Of a stretch of 64,000 bases of DNA, positions 45,409 to 54,244 are shown piece by piece. A program made the position numbers and the translations under genes. The stretch spans positions 3,549 through 67,548 of the forward strand of contig JAUQZE010000035.1 in the NCBI GenBank assembly GCA_030587365.1, given 5' to 3'. This DNA is from Candidatus Freyarchaeota archaeon. Lineage in GTDB: Archaea > Asgardarchaeota > Jordiarchaeia > Jordiarchaeales > Jordiarchaeaceae. Numbering within the stretch: position 1 is the stretch's first letter; each line of letters starts with the position of its first letter. The notes under the pieces are model-generated. The model was not told the origin of the DNA. It was given only the letters and a program-made list of their open reading frames with translations, and searched no databases.

Positions 45409-45891
45409 ATGTCTTGGGATAAAGAGCCGGAAGACGAGTTTGAAAGATGGATGTACCGTATGATGAGAAGTTATTGGAAAAGATCTCCGAAACAGTTTAT
45501 CTTTGATTTTCCGTTCGGATCCCTACGCTTTGAACCTCCATCCTCCGAAGCTAGAATCGCCGAAGCTAGAAGCATATATGCCGACATGAAGGAAACCGAT
45601 AGCGAAATCATAATCGAAGCCGAGCTGCCAGGAGTGAAAAAAGAAGACATAAACATTAACTCCACAGAAGACAGAGTGGAAATCACCGCCGAAGCAAAAA
45701 AAGAAGAAGAAACGGAGGAAGAACGGGAGTACATTCGTAAAGAGAGAGTGCAAAAAAAATTTTATCGCTCCTTCACACTACCAGTGAAAGTTTACCCCGA
45801 AAAGTCGAAGGCAACCTACAAAAATGGTATACTGGAATTAAGACTGCCCAAGAAGGAAACAAGGGAGAAAAGATCCATCAAAATAGAATAA
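45409..45891 (+). CDS. Small heat shock protein, Hsp20 family (second copy)
   Basis: 160 residues. An alpha-crystallin domain spans about 55-145: AELPGVKKEDININ, ERVQKKFYRSFTLPVKV, and ATYKNGILELRLPKKE. The tail ends in RSIKIE, which supplies the I-x-I anchor for oligomer assembly. The N-terminal 50 residues are rich in aromatic and basic residues. The ATG at 45409 follows GTGGTGAAG. No palindrome like the one at the other hsp20 was found upstream, so the two copies may respond differently. Confidence 0.93.
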   Translation: MSWDKEPEDEFERWMYRMMRSYWKRSPKQFIFDFPFGSLRFEPPSSEARIAEARSIYADMKETDSEIIIEAELPGVKKEDININSTEDRVEITAEAKKEEETEEEREYIRKERVQKKFYRSFTLPVKVYPEKSKATYKNGILELRLPKKETREKRSIKIE

Positions 45892-45955
45892 CCTCCGAAA
45901 CATTAAACACGATCATTTTTCCAAAAATATTTATGATTGCAGATTGTTAGAGTTT

Positions 45956-46375
45956 TTATTCTCCAATAATTTGGAGAATCACACTTCTATTTCTGGGCTT
46001 AACATCTAACTCTACAAAAACAATCTGCTGCCAGGTCCCCAACATGAGTCTCTTCTGAGTAAAAGGAACCGTTAAACTCGGACCTAGAATTGACGCCCTA
46101 CAGTGACTATGACCGTTTCCATCATGCCATCTTAACTCGTGTTCATAATCCATGTTCTTTGGAGAAATTCTCTCTAAAATTCTGGGAAAATCTTTTAGCA
46201 ACCCCGGCTCGTATTCAATTGTGGTAACGGCTCCGGTGGCACCCGAAATGAAAACAGTTACAATTCCACTCACTACTTCCGACTCTGAAACAGCCTTCTG
46301 AACCATATCCGTTATGTCCACAATCTGAACCTCGCCTTGCGTTGAAAAACTAATTTTCTTGGTTTCAACCGTCAA
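45956..46375 (-). CDS. YjbQ/UPF0047 family protein (thiamine-phosphate-synthase-like)
   Basis: About 139 residues. The YjbQ family signature is present: SGIVTVFISGATGAVTTIEYE and NGHSHCRASILGPS, with GTWQQIVFVELD near the end. The conserved histidines HDGNGHSH probably bind a metal. Relatives rescue thiamine auxotrophs weakly; the real role is uncertain. I choose the TTG at 46373-46375 because GGGGTG precedes it; a TTG seven codons upstream is also open. Confidence 0.88.
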   Translation of the reverse strand: MTVETKKISFSTQGEVQIVDITDMVQKAVSESEVVSGIVTVFISGATGAVTTIEYEPGLLKDFPRILERISPKNMDYEHELRWHDGNGHSHCRASILGPSLTVPFTQKRLMLGTWQQIVFVELDVKPRNRSVILQIIGE

Positions 46376-46846
46376 CCAAAACACCCCAATAATCAAAACA
46401 AATGTAACTTTTGTTTTAAACTCGGTATGATTTAAAATTATTACAAGAGTAAATAAAAAAATCGGCTTTCAATCTTCTAATACCCTCCGCCAGTCTCATT
46501 TAAGGGGGGCGCCCTTATGGACATGTTTATGAATGCGGTGATGGAGACAGAGTTGCAAAAATAGACCACTTGTGGGAAATTTCCCACTTTTTTAACTTTT
46601 TTAAAAGTTGGAAAAATATAACGGAAACGTATTTAAATACAAATTAATCTATACTAATTATAGTCGCAAGCATAAGCATAATACATTGCGAATATTTCAA
46701 CAGTTGCAAGTGAGAAATATTCAAAAAACCAAGAAACAAAACAACACCCCCTCAAAACAAAAAACCGACGTAATAAACAGGTCGTTGAGAAACCCGAGAG
46801 GTTTCATGACGCTATAAAAATAAAAAATTGAAGGTCTGGTGATGTT
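46376..46846. promoter_or_regulatory. Intergenic region with hairpin upstream of roadblock gene
   Basis: Mostly AT-rich with no gene. A hairpin (GAAACC, five-base loop, GGTTTC) lies at 46789-46805, 41 bases before the roadblock ATG. A TATA-like tataaaaata follows at 46814-46823. The region 46511-46565 contains a short open frame of 16 codons that I regard as chance. Confidence 0.35.
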
Positions 46847-47227
46847 ATGCCTAAGAAATGGAGAGAAGAACTTGAAGGATTATTAAAGTCGATGGCGGAT
46901 GCAGACCCAGATGTGGTGGCGTCCGCTGTGGTCAGAACCGACGGTTTGGTTATGGCTTCCGCGCTACCTAAAGATGCGGATGAAGGGTTGATTGCTGCAA
47001 TGAGTGCGGCTCTGCTTAACATTGGAAATCGAGCGGTAAGCGAACTTGATCGAGGAAATCTCGACAAGGTCATCGTAAGTGGAACAAAAGGAGACACTAT
47101 TCTTCGTGGTGTGGGTACTGAAGCAGTCCTATCTGCCATTACGAAGTCTGGTGCCAACATGGGTCTGGTTCTAGTTGAGATGCAGAGAACTGCTACCAAA
47201 GTTGCAGATGTGCTTCGTTCGATGTAA
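46847..47227 (+). CDS. Roadblock/LC7-domain protein (MglB-like)
   Basis: 126 residues in one roadblock/LC7 domain: helix, ASAVVRTDGLVMASAL, helix with LIAAMSAALLNIGNRAVSEL, strands KVIVSGTKGDTILRGVG and LSAITKS, then a final helix. The DADEGLIAA and LGLVLVEM-like segments match bacterial MglB and archaeal homologues that bind Ras-like GTPases as GTPase activators or scaffolds. The ATG at 46847 has GGTGAT seven bases upstream. In this organism it is a likely partner for the GTPase at 62673-63665 or related ones elsewhere. Confidence 0.9.
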   Translation: MPKKWREELEGLLKSMADADPDVVASAVVRTDGLVMASALPKDADEGLIAAMSAALLNIGNRAVSELDRGNLDKVIVSGTKGDTILRGVGTEAVLSAITKSGANMGLVLVEMQRTATKVADVLRSM

Positions 47228-47676
47228 GACCAAGAGCTAAAATTTAGCTCTTAGAATTATTTCATATGAATACATTTTTATAATTTTTTCTTTTTTTTAT
47301 TTTTAATGATTATTAAAAATCATATTATATTTTTTATATTTATTATTTTGTAGAAAAATTTAAATATAGAAAATGTGATATTAAACATAATCAAAGCATA
47401 ACAAGCTCATCAAGTGAACATAATCTTGTCCAGATCAGAAAAACGAAAGAAATTTTGAATTCGGAAGAAAGTTTGCCAAAAATATCAAAAAATAAATCTT
47501 TAATTATTATACAAAATTCCAAACTTATAATTATTGGAGGTACTCAAAAACTCCTCTTCCATCAAAACGAATATGCTGGATTCAACAAAGATTTCTTAGC
47601 TTAACAATTTATAACGTCCTATATTGATTCTCGTGGAAATGGAAACAACTTTCATGAACAATACAAGTTATGGGGT
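47228..47676. other. AT-rich intergenic region with orphan frame
   Basis: The first half is extremely T-rich. On the plus strand 47350-47604 stays open for 84 codons with a gene-like end (SLIIIQNSKLIIIGGTQKLL, FHQNEYAGFNKDFLA), but no ATG, GTG or TTG begins it. Either it is a decayed gene or chance in AT-rich DNA. Confidence 0.25.
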
Positions 47677-47973
47677 ATGCGCGTGAGTATAAAAATCGTC
47701 CTAGAAAGGTTGAAGGAACTTCTACACGAGTTGGATAGCGAGGATCTCGATCAGCTGTCTGCTAAATTAGAGAGTTGCTGGGAAGAATGCAGAGAGAAAG
47801 AACGCGACCCATCAATTTCCCAAAACATTATAGATGAGAACAGAAAAATACTGCAAGAAATATGTATCGCCATTGAAGTGTATCAAGCCGGCGCAATAGA
47901 CTCAGAAAGGTTACGTGAAATCAAAACAAATCTCCTAAAAAATAAACAGGGTAAATATGTATCCAATATCTAA
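47677..47973 (+). CDS. Small helical protein, unknown
   Basis: 98 residues, highly charged and helical, with KELLHELDSEDLDQLSAKLE, SCWEECREKE and LQEICIAIEVYQAG. It resembles a short two-helix hairpin that might pair with another helical protein. The next gene (47996-49153) is convergent and also all-helical. The start could be the ATG at 47677 or the GTG at 47683; GGGGT lies just upstream. No family recognised. Confidence 0.55.
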   Translation: MRVSIKIVLERLKELLHELDSEDLDQLSAKLESCWEECREKERDPSISQNIIDENRKILQEICIAIEVYQAGAIDSERLREIKTNLLKNKQGKYVSNI

Positions 47974-47995
47974 AACAAATTTTAAACAATAGTCT

Positions 47996-49153
47996 TCATG
48001 CTGCTTTTTTATGGAGGAGGTTTTGTAATTCTATTACGTTTTGGTTGAATTTAGGCAAATATTTATTGATAATTTCAATTTCTTTTACAAAAGTCTCGTA
48101 ATACTCTCCTAGAACTGGACTATTAAGGTAGTCTGCCGCTTCTCTCATTGCTTTAACGTTTTCTTTTACTCTTTTATGAGCTCTGTCTGCTAGGAGAATT
48201 TCGTTTCGAGCCTGTACCAATCCAAACTCAAGATCCTCAAGTGAAAAGCTTGGTGGAATTAAATCTTCTAATGATGTTTCAGACCTTATGAATGATTTGA
48301 GTTTTTCTAGAGCATTTTCTTTGCTACCCCAAAGCATGGTTAAAATTTGAAAAAAAGACCCTGAAACATACTCGGCTACCTTCGCTCTACACTTAACAAG
48401 AATAATTAAATCTCGGCTCAACTGTTTAATTGTTTCCGAGAACTGTCTAAAGTTATCTATTGAAAGTTCTAATTTACCGACCAGAATTTGATTCAGATGA
48501 CTTGCCAGATTCCTTAAATTGGCTGCAAACATAACAAACTCATTAATTACCTCAGAAATTTGATTTACACAAGTAGAAATATCTCTTTCTTTTTGCACAC
48601 TTGAGAAGCACAGGTTTATTCTCTTCTTAGTTTTATTAAAGTCATTTTTCTGTTTTTCAACCTCTTCTATAAATGTATTGAGTACATCCGATTTCAAAAA
48701 AGCAGGCACTTCTCTGAGGCGCTCCGACTTTTCGATCGTACTCGCCGTAATTCTTTCAAACTGTGGGTAGATTAATTCCTCTGTGGTTCTCATTTGAAAT
48801 TTGAGAAAGTCCAAGTCGATCATATCCGGCTGAATAAAGTCCTCTAGCTTATTTTTTTGACTGATAATTTCCGAATATTCTTTGATGCCAAGAGCCAAAA
48901 CCAGATTAGAAAAAAATTCCAAACCCTTAACAATCCCCTCAACATAATCCTCAAAGAATAATACTAATTTTGACACAGCATCGGCCGAATTCTGGAAAAC
49001 TTCAAATAAATACCCAAACTCGAATTTTTCAAGCCATTCACCTACTCTTGAGGCATAATCTTTATTCACAGAATAAATCGAAAATACTATTTCTGATCCT
49101 ATCATGTAAATCGACTTTAAGAGACTATTAACATCTTCTTCCAACTTTCCCAT
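47996..49153 (-). CDS. Large all-helical protein, unknown
   Basis: About 385 residues, nearly all helix with heptad-like spacing and no membrane segments. Stretches such as FNKTKKRINLCFSSVQKERD and LILVKCRAKVAEYVSG suggest bundles rather than a single long coiled coil. The ATG at 49151-49153 is preferred since GTGAGGA lies seven bases upstream; the frame is open 20 codons further. The composition recalls eukaryote-like helical scaffold proteins, but I recognise no family. It is convergent with the 98-residue helical gene, with only 22 bp between. Confidence 0.6.
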   Translation of the reverse strand: MGKLEEDVNSLLKSIYMIGSEIVFSIYSVNKDYASRVGEWLEKFEFGYLFEVFQNSADAVSKLVLFFEDYVEGIVKGLEFFSNLVLALGIKEYSEIISQKNKLEDFIQPDMIDLDFLKFQMRTTEELIYPQFERITASTIEKSERLREVPAFLKSDVLNTFIEEVEKQKNDFNKTKKRINLCFSSVQKERDISTCVNQISEVINEFVMFAANLRNLASHLNQILVGKLELSIDNFRQFSETIKQLSRDLIILVKCRAKVAEYVSGSFFQILTMLWGSKENALEKLKSFIRSETSLEDLIPPSFSLEDLEFGLVQARNEILLADRAHKRVKENVKAMREAADYLNSPVLGEYYETFVKEIEIINKYLPKFNQNVIELQNLLHKKAA

Positions 49154-49356
49154 GAAAGCTTCCTCACTTGAATTATTTTTAAGTAGCTTTCGTAAAATTA
49201 TAAGTCTTCTCACTTTTTATAAGTAATTAATATCGTTATGAACTATAAAGCATTTCTAAAAGATTTTTGGAATTCTAACAAATTAAACAAAAATGTATGT
49301 TAGTTAATTGGGTTCCCTCAAATTCACTAGATTTGGCTCGGCTCATAATTTGTTAT

Positions 49357-50514
49357 TTATTTTTCCTGACTTGTTTCTTCGCCTTTTCGGCTCTCCGATT
49401 TCATAGTGATTCGGGGTTCTTGATTTACTGTGTATACGTCAAGGGTTTGCTGCATTCTGTTCACTACAGGTTGGGCGTTTATCTTCAGTCTCTTTTTTAT
49501 CTCCTTCGCCAGCCTAACCGGGTTTCCAAAAGTGGTGTACACCCGTGACGGTTCTACAGCACTTACATATTCTAAGAGTTGATTGAAGTCTGCGTGAGAG
49601 CTGAGTGGAAAAGCGGCATCAATATCGTAAGCCTGTTGCATGGAGAAAAAGAAGGAACGATTAACTGCCCAGCCGGTACAAAGGGCGATCTTGGGAATCT
49701 TGGTGAGGTTGAGGCTTTTTGCCATCTTCCTGGGAGCGTCTTTACTCAGACCAAATTGAGGTAATAAAATTACGCTTTTTCCTCCCTCCATTATTTCTCT
49801 CCCCTCCTCTGAGTCTACCTCAACATACTTTCCTAATTCATATTTAAAATGTTCAAAAATTCTGTTGAACTCAAAAATCTGCTTGGAAACCAGAATATCA
49901 TAACCCAGTCCCTTAGAAATCAGTCTGGTTAACTCTTGACACTTGCCCAGAGAGTAGCCCATCAAAACTAGGGGAACACCATTAGAAACGGTTTTCTCCG
50001 CATAATCCAAAATCTCAGCATTAAGCTCTTCCCTCTCCGGAAAAACATATTCCTCAGAACCAAAAGTGGCTTCAATCACAAGAACGTCGCAATCCATGAC
50101 ATCCGCTTTCCGCTCGGTCATACTCTCACGAAAATTAATATCCCCCGTATAACCAATCAACTGCTCGCCAGTATCCATCTTGAACTGTAAAGACCCCATA
50201 CAGTGCCCCGCATCATAAGCCTCAATAGAAAACTTTTCAGTCTTAACTCCGAATTTCCTATCCAAATAAACAGTGTTCTCTAAAACCTTCCTTTCCCTCT
50301 TCTCCCTCACCAATCTAGTTATTTCATGAGTAATCCTCGAGGCACCAACCCTCTTTCCCTCCTCAGCCCCCAAAAGACCCGAAATATGATCTCCATGACC
50401 ATGAGTAACAAGCACTAAGTTAGCAGATTGAAAATCCGCATTCACTCTAGGATCCAATAAAAACTTGAAATCATCGGTCTCAACCATTAAGCCATTATCA
50501 TAAAAAACTCTCAT
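49357..50514 (-). CDS. MBL-fold nuclease of the mRNA 3'-end-processing type (COG1236-like)
   Basis: About 385 residues. The metallo-beta-lactamase motif HGHGDHISG is followed by DAGHCMGSLQF, GYTGDINFRESM, a VIEATFGSEEY segment and LSSHADFNQLLEYV near the end. These match the archaeal nuclease group related to CPSF-type RNA processing. Two zinc ions would be bound by the His and Asp residues. I choose the ATG at 50512-50514 seven bases after GAGGT; an ATG seven codons upstream is open. Two other MBL genes lie directly upstream on the same strand. Confidence 0.85.
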   Translation of the reverse strand: MRVFYDNGLMVETDDFKFLLDPRVNADFQSANLVLVTHGHGDHISGLLGAEEGKRVGASRITHEITRLVREKRERKVLENTVYLDRKFGVKTEKFSIEAYDAGHCMGSLQFKMDTGEQLIGYTGDINFRESMTERKADVMDCDVLVIEATFGSEEYVFPEREELNAEILDYAEKTVSNGVPLVLMGYSLGKCQELTRLISKGLGYDILVSKQIFEFNRIFEHFKYELGKYVEVDSEEGREIMEGGKSVILLPQFGLSKDAPRKMAKSLNLTKIPKIALCTGWAVNRSFFFSMQQAYDIDAAFPLSSHADFNQLLEYVSAVEPSRVYTTFGNPVRLAKEIKKRLKINAQPVVNRMQQTLDVYTVNQEPRITMKSESRKGEETSQEK

Positions 50515-50588
50515 ACTACTAACCTCGTATGGCATCCGCCTTTGGTAGTGTGTTCGTTGCTCGACTATTTGATTTTCATATCAGGAAC

Positions 50589-51572
50589 TTATTTTAAAAT
50601 TATCTTGTTGCCCTTCAGATCAATTTTTACTTTTCCCAATTTAACAAGTCTCTCAAGATATCCGAGAGCGGCTCCCTGAAGAAAATAGTTACTCCTGTCC
50701 GTATTATAGGCTTCGGCGGTTAAATCTTCCAATGTAACTTCTTTCCTTTTTTCCAATACTTTCAAAAAGACGCGTTCTCTGTTCGTCTTTCTCTCTGCAT
50801 CCTCTCTCAGCTTTTTATAAGGTTCAGTTATTGGAGGACCGTGAGCTGAAAGAATAAGTTTCAAATCTAAAGAATATAACTTTTCCAGTGATTCAAGATA
50901 TACTGTCATGATATCCTTTTTATCATTGCTGCTATCCAACATTTCAAATACTTTTCTCACGGCAAGCTCCCGCCAGCCATACCCTACAAAAGTTGTCCCA
51001 GTTCCAATTACGTGGTCTCCCGAAAACAGAATTTTTCTATCCTCATCATATAGACAAATCTCTCCGTCAGCGTGTCCCGGGGTTTCGATTACACGTAGAT
51101 TAAAATTTCCCAAGTCAATGGTGTCTCCCTCCCCTACCTTTCTTTCCACTTTGGACTCGTCAATTAAAAGGTTGAAATCCATGTACCTACTTGCCATTTC
51201 CTTAATTTTAGGTTCAAATTCAGAACCAAGTAGACTTTTTTTAATACCCAAAATGTGTCGATGATAATTCTCAATTATTAGAGCAGCCTCAGAAGAAGCA
51301 ATAACGTAAGCTCCTGAGGCATCCTTAATTTTTTGATTCCCACCAAAGTGTTCAATATGTTCATGAGTATTTATTATCACCGAAACATCCCCAAAACCCC
51401 GGCTTATCTCATTCAACTCTGAAGAAATAACACTCATAGACCTCGGATCCCCTAACCCCGTGTCTATTATGGCTGGCTCTCCTCCCTCTAAAAAATAAAC
51501 ACTTAACGTGGGTGTAGCAGGAAAGGGAAGATCCAAAGTAAACATATAAATATCGCCCAAGATTTTCTTCAA
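50589..51572 (-). CDS. MBL-fold hydrolase, glyoxalase II/arylsulfatase-like (copy 1)
   Basis: 327 residues. The zinc motif is HEHIEHFGG (HxHxEH rather than HxHxDH), with IDTGLGDP before it, HADGEICLYD and the ligand Asp in FSGDHVIGTG, and a late His in LSAHGPPITEPYKK. A C-terminal winged-helix-like segment (about 275-327) follows. It is a tandem paralogue of 51682-52668. The reaction could be thioester or ester hydrolysis; this cannot be fixed. The start is TTG at 51570-51572 after GGAG. Confidence 0.85.
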   Translation of the reverse strand: MKKILGDIYMFTLDLPFPATPTLSVYFLEGGEPAIIDTGLGDPRSMSVISSELNEISRGFGDVSVIINTHEHIEHFGGNQKIKDASGAYVIASSEAALIIENYHRHILGIKKSLLGSEFEPKIKEMASRYMDFNLLIDESKVERKVGEGDTIDLGNFNLRVIETPGHADGEICLYDEDRKILFSGDHVIGTGTTFVGYGWRELAVRKVFEMLDSSNDKKDIMTVYLESLEKLYSLDLKLILSAHGPPITEPYKKLREDAERKTNRERVFLKVLEKRKEVTLEDLTAEAYNTDRSNYFLQGAALGYLERLVKLGKVKIDLKGNKIILK

Positions 51573-51681
51573 CTAGATTCTCCTCTTGAAAACTCTAGCC
51601 TTTTCAAAAAATTGTTGGAATTAAGCAAAACTAAAAAAACTCTGCTAATAAGGATTTTTCCCAAATTCTGACTCTTTTTTC

Positions 51682-52668
51682 TCACCTTAACTTGTAGTAG
51701 TTTTGATTTTCTCTCTCAACTTTCTCAATTTTTCCCAGTGCCAAGAGTCTGTCAATATACGCCATTGTTGATCCCTTCAGTAAATAATCGAGCTGGTAAG
51801 AACCGTAAGCCTTCCGCGTTAACCCATCTAGCGTATCCTCACCGCTTTCCAAGGCTTTTAAAATCATTTGTTCTCTCAAGAGCTTCCTTTCCATATCCTC
51901 TCTGATTTTCTTGTAAGGCTCAGTGATGATTGGGCCATGTGAGGGTAGTATAATCTTCATGTCTAAGGATAATAAGCGTTCAAGAGAATTGAGGTAGTCA
52001 GTCATATTTCCATGCTCAACTTTTTTCATCCCCAGTTTGTTTGCCACCCTATCAACGATCATGTCGGTGATGCCATACCCGACAAACGGAGTGCCTGTGC
52101 CGATTACCTGGTCTCCGGAGAATAGGATTTTTCTTTCCTCATCGTAAAGGCAGATATGTCCCGGGGCATGCCCTGGGGTGTGTATGGCTTTAAGTATGAC
52201 TGATCCGAGGTCTACAACATCACCTTCTTTTAGTGGTTTTTCAACATTTGTGGAGCTTATTGCGGCTTGGAAGGAAAGATATCCCTCAGCTACGGCTCTC
52301 ATTCTCGGCTCTATCTCTGCTTCTTTAATTGTGTTGAATAACTCGGATACGTAATTGTTGAAGTTTTGAATGATATTTGCCGCCTTTTTATGGGCGGAAA
52401 CGTTAGCCCCTGAAGCCTTTTTTATATTCTCGTCTCCAGCGAAGTGTTCCACGTGTTCGTGAGTGTTAATTATTTTGTTAATGTCTGTGAGTTCAAGCCT
52501 TATACCCTTTAAAGCGTCTGAAATAGCTCGAAACGAATTCGGATCACCCATCCCCGTATCAATTAGTGTGATTTCATCTCCCGTAATAATGTAGATATTC
52601 AGCTCGGGTGTCCAACGAAATGGTAGATTAATTTTTAACTTGTAAATTCCTTCATCGATTTTCTCCAA
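51682..52668 (-). CDS. MBL-fold hydrolase, glyoxalase II/arylsulfatase-like (copy 2)
   Basis: 328 residues, the same layout as its downstream neighbour. HEHVEHFAG replaces HxHxDH, HTPGHAPGH and FSGDQVIGTGTPFVGYG follow, and LPSHGPIITEPYKK is near the C-terminus. The late segment KAYGSYQLDYLLKGSTMAYIDR again looks like a small DNA-binding or dimer helix. Most ligands agree between the copies, so both are probably active. The start is TTG at 52666-52668 after GGAG. A small zinc protein lies 12 bp upstream, probably in one operon. Confidence 0.85.
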   Translation of the reverse strand: MEKIDEGIYKLKINLPFRWTPELNIYIITGDEITLIDTGMGDPNSFRAISDALKGIRLELTDINKIINTHEHVEHFAGDENIKKASGANVSAHKKAANIIQNFNNYVSELFNTIKEAEIEPRMRAVAEGYLSFQAAISSTNVEKPLKEGDVVDLGSVILKAIHTPGHAPGHICLYDEERKILFSGDQVIGTGTPFVGYGITDMIVDRVANKLGMKKVEHGNMTDYLNSLERLLSLDMKIILPSHGPIITEPYKKIREDMERKLLREQMILKALESGEDTLDGLTRKAYGSYQLDYLLKGSTMAYIDRLLALGKIEKVERENQNYYKLR

Positions 52669-52680
52669 TGTAACTTCTCC

Positions 52681-52887
52681 TTATTCTATGTTTTCTTCTT
52701 CTGATTGTGCAGCTGGACTAGTGTAGGAGGCCGAAAGCAGTTTCATCTCTTCTTGAGCTATGAGGACCGCGCACTCTCTACAATATTTTTTTCCTTGGAT
52801 GGTGACGTACTCTCTTTCTTTTAGAATTTTCTTGCAATTAATTACTGTGCACTTCTCCGCTTCTTTATCCTTCAAAACTTTCACCAT
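52681..52887 (-). CDS. Small zinc-finger-like protein upstream of the MBL pair
   Basis: 68 residues. C-x5-C (CTVINC), then a loop of about 17 residues, then CRECAV make a treble-clef-like site. The end is Ser/Glu-rich and disordered. It lies 12 bp upstream of the MBL gene at 51682-52668 on the same strand, and so is likely co-transcribed. It might be an RNA- or protein-binding partner. The ATG at 52885-52887 is the only start. The family is unknown. Confidence 0.6.
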   Translation of the reverse strand: MVKVLKDKEAEKCTVINCKKILKEREYVTIQGKKYCRECAVLIAQEEMKLLSASYTSPAAQSEEENIE

Positions 52888-53400
52888 CTTACAATACTTT
52901 TTCTCATTTTAACGTGTTTCTAAAGAACTTTAAACTCTGGGAGATTTGAAGCTGCTTCGCTTTCCTTTTTATAAGCTCAGCTCGATTTTTACATATTTAT
53001 CCTCTGATGAGATTATTTTACTGATCTCTACTTTTTCAACCTTTAAAGAGGGGGGGATAAAACCAACTTTTCAAAATGAGCGTCGTTAAGAGAAGGCCTC
53101 TCATCAAGCTTTTGAAAGCCTAAAACTCGCTTCAAAGCTTTTTAAAGAAAAATTAGCGTCACTGTTTTAGAGGTTGTCATCCAAGGAGAAATTTAAAGGT
53201 TAAGATCACCGTGTATAACAATTTTAGTATATTCTAATTATTTTCGGGAGATGTATTTATAAGCGGCCCAAACTTTTAGACTATTCGTCAATTACCAGAA
53301 ATCTCCAATTTTTTCGCTATTTAGCGATTTTATAGGCAGAAAAAAATATAACAGCTTAATATATTATTTGTAATTAACGACATATAAGGGGTATACCCTC
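52888..53400. other. Intergenic region with a possible slipped small ORF
   Basis: Promoter for the roadblock-like genes: TATA-like tatattattt near 53360 and AAGGGG before the TTG start. On the minus strand 52969-53104 encodes two gene-like frames that join only if one base slips at a run of seven C (53050-53056 as G on plus). The second part reads SLKVEKVEISKIISSEDKYV. Evidence is weak. Confidence 0.3.
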
Positions 53401-54114
53401 TTGAGTGAAAAGAGTGAGGTAGGCAAGCTTATTGAGCTTGTTGAGCTGAACGTTGGTAACTGGAAGCCCCAAGCTGTAGCCATAATAGACATAAACTACA
53501 AGATTTGGGGCGAAAAAGGAAGCATTCCCAAAGATGTTCTTAACTACTACAAGAAGTTTCCCCTATCAGGAATGCAAGTGGGAGACGGCATTAACAATAA
53601 CGGCTCCTTCCTCATGAAGGTTACTAAGAAAACCGGAGTCATAGTAATGATGGGAGACCATCACATATCTAGGCTCGCCGCAATAAATCTCAGGGGTCGG
53701 CTTAACGCCCTATCAGAGTTCTACAATCTAGAAAAACTCATCAAAGAGGAAGACGAAAATCCTTTGAGTGAAGCGAGTAATGTAGAAAGGCTTATTGAGC
53801 TTGTTGAGCTGAACGTTGGTAACTGGAAGCCCCTAGCGGTAGCCATAATCGACGTAAACTACAAGATTTGGGGCGAAAAAGGAAGCATTCCCAAAGATGT
53901 TCTTAACTACTACAAGAAGTTTCCCCTATCAGGAATGCAAGTGGGGGACAACATGAACAACAGCGGCTCCTTTCTAATTAAGGTCACAGAGGAAACCGGT
54001 GTCATAGCTGTTATGGGGGATCCTCACATATCTAGGCTCGCTGCGATAAATCTCCGGGGTCGGCTTAACGCCCTATCAGAGTTCTACACTCAGATAACTC
54101 ATCAAAGAGAATGA
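53401..54114 (+). CDS. Tandem two-domain roadblock-like protein
   Basis: 237 residues made of two copies of the domain seen at 34032-34394 and 54245-54595. The first is residues 1-118, the second about 122-237. Conserved marks in both: ELNVGNWKP, AIIDxNYKIWGEKG, GDxxNNxGSFL and RLAAINLRGRLNALSEFY. The start is TTG at 53401 with AAGGGGT upstream. The first 155 bp of each repeat are almost identical, which shows a recent tandem duplication. The order helix-strands-helix-strands-helix fits the roadblock/longin fold and GTPase binding; that is inferred. A single-domain relative follows 130 bp downstream. Confidence 0.68.
   Translation: MSEKSEVGKLIELVELNVGNWKPQAVAIIDINYKIWGEKGSIPKDVLNYYKKFPLSGMQVGDGINNNGSFLMKVTKKTGVIVMMGDHHISRLAAINLRGRLNALSEFYNLEKLIKEEDENPLSEASNVERLIELVELNVGNWKPLAVAIIDVNYKIWGEKGSIPKDVLNYYKKFPLSGMQVGDNMNNSGSFLIKVTEETGVIAVMGDPHISRLAAINLRGRLNALSEFYTQITHQRE
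53428..53948 (+). repeat. Internal tandem repeat within roadblock-like gene
   Basis: 53428-53585 and 53791-53948 are nearly identical (about five mismatches), offset 363 bp or 121 codons. The remainder of each repeat unit has diverged more, so identity is concentrated in the first half, suggesting gene conversion or recent duplication followed by selection. Confidence 0.85.
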
Positions 54115-54244
54115 TAAAAAAATACTTCATGAAATGCTAAAAAGAGCAGAAGCATCTAATACACTAGAATAACTGAGTGATTCAGATACACTTTTAAAGG
54201 GAAACTCGCCTCCTTAAAGGCTTAAGAAGCGTGGAGGCCTTTGT

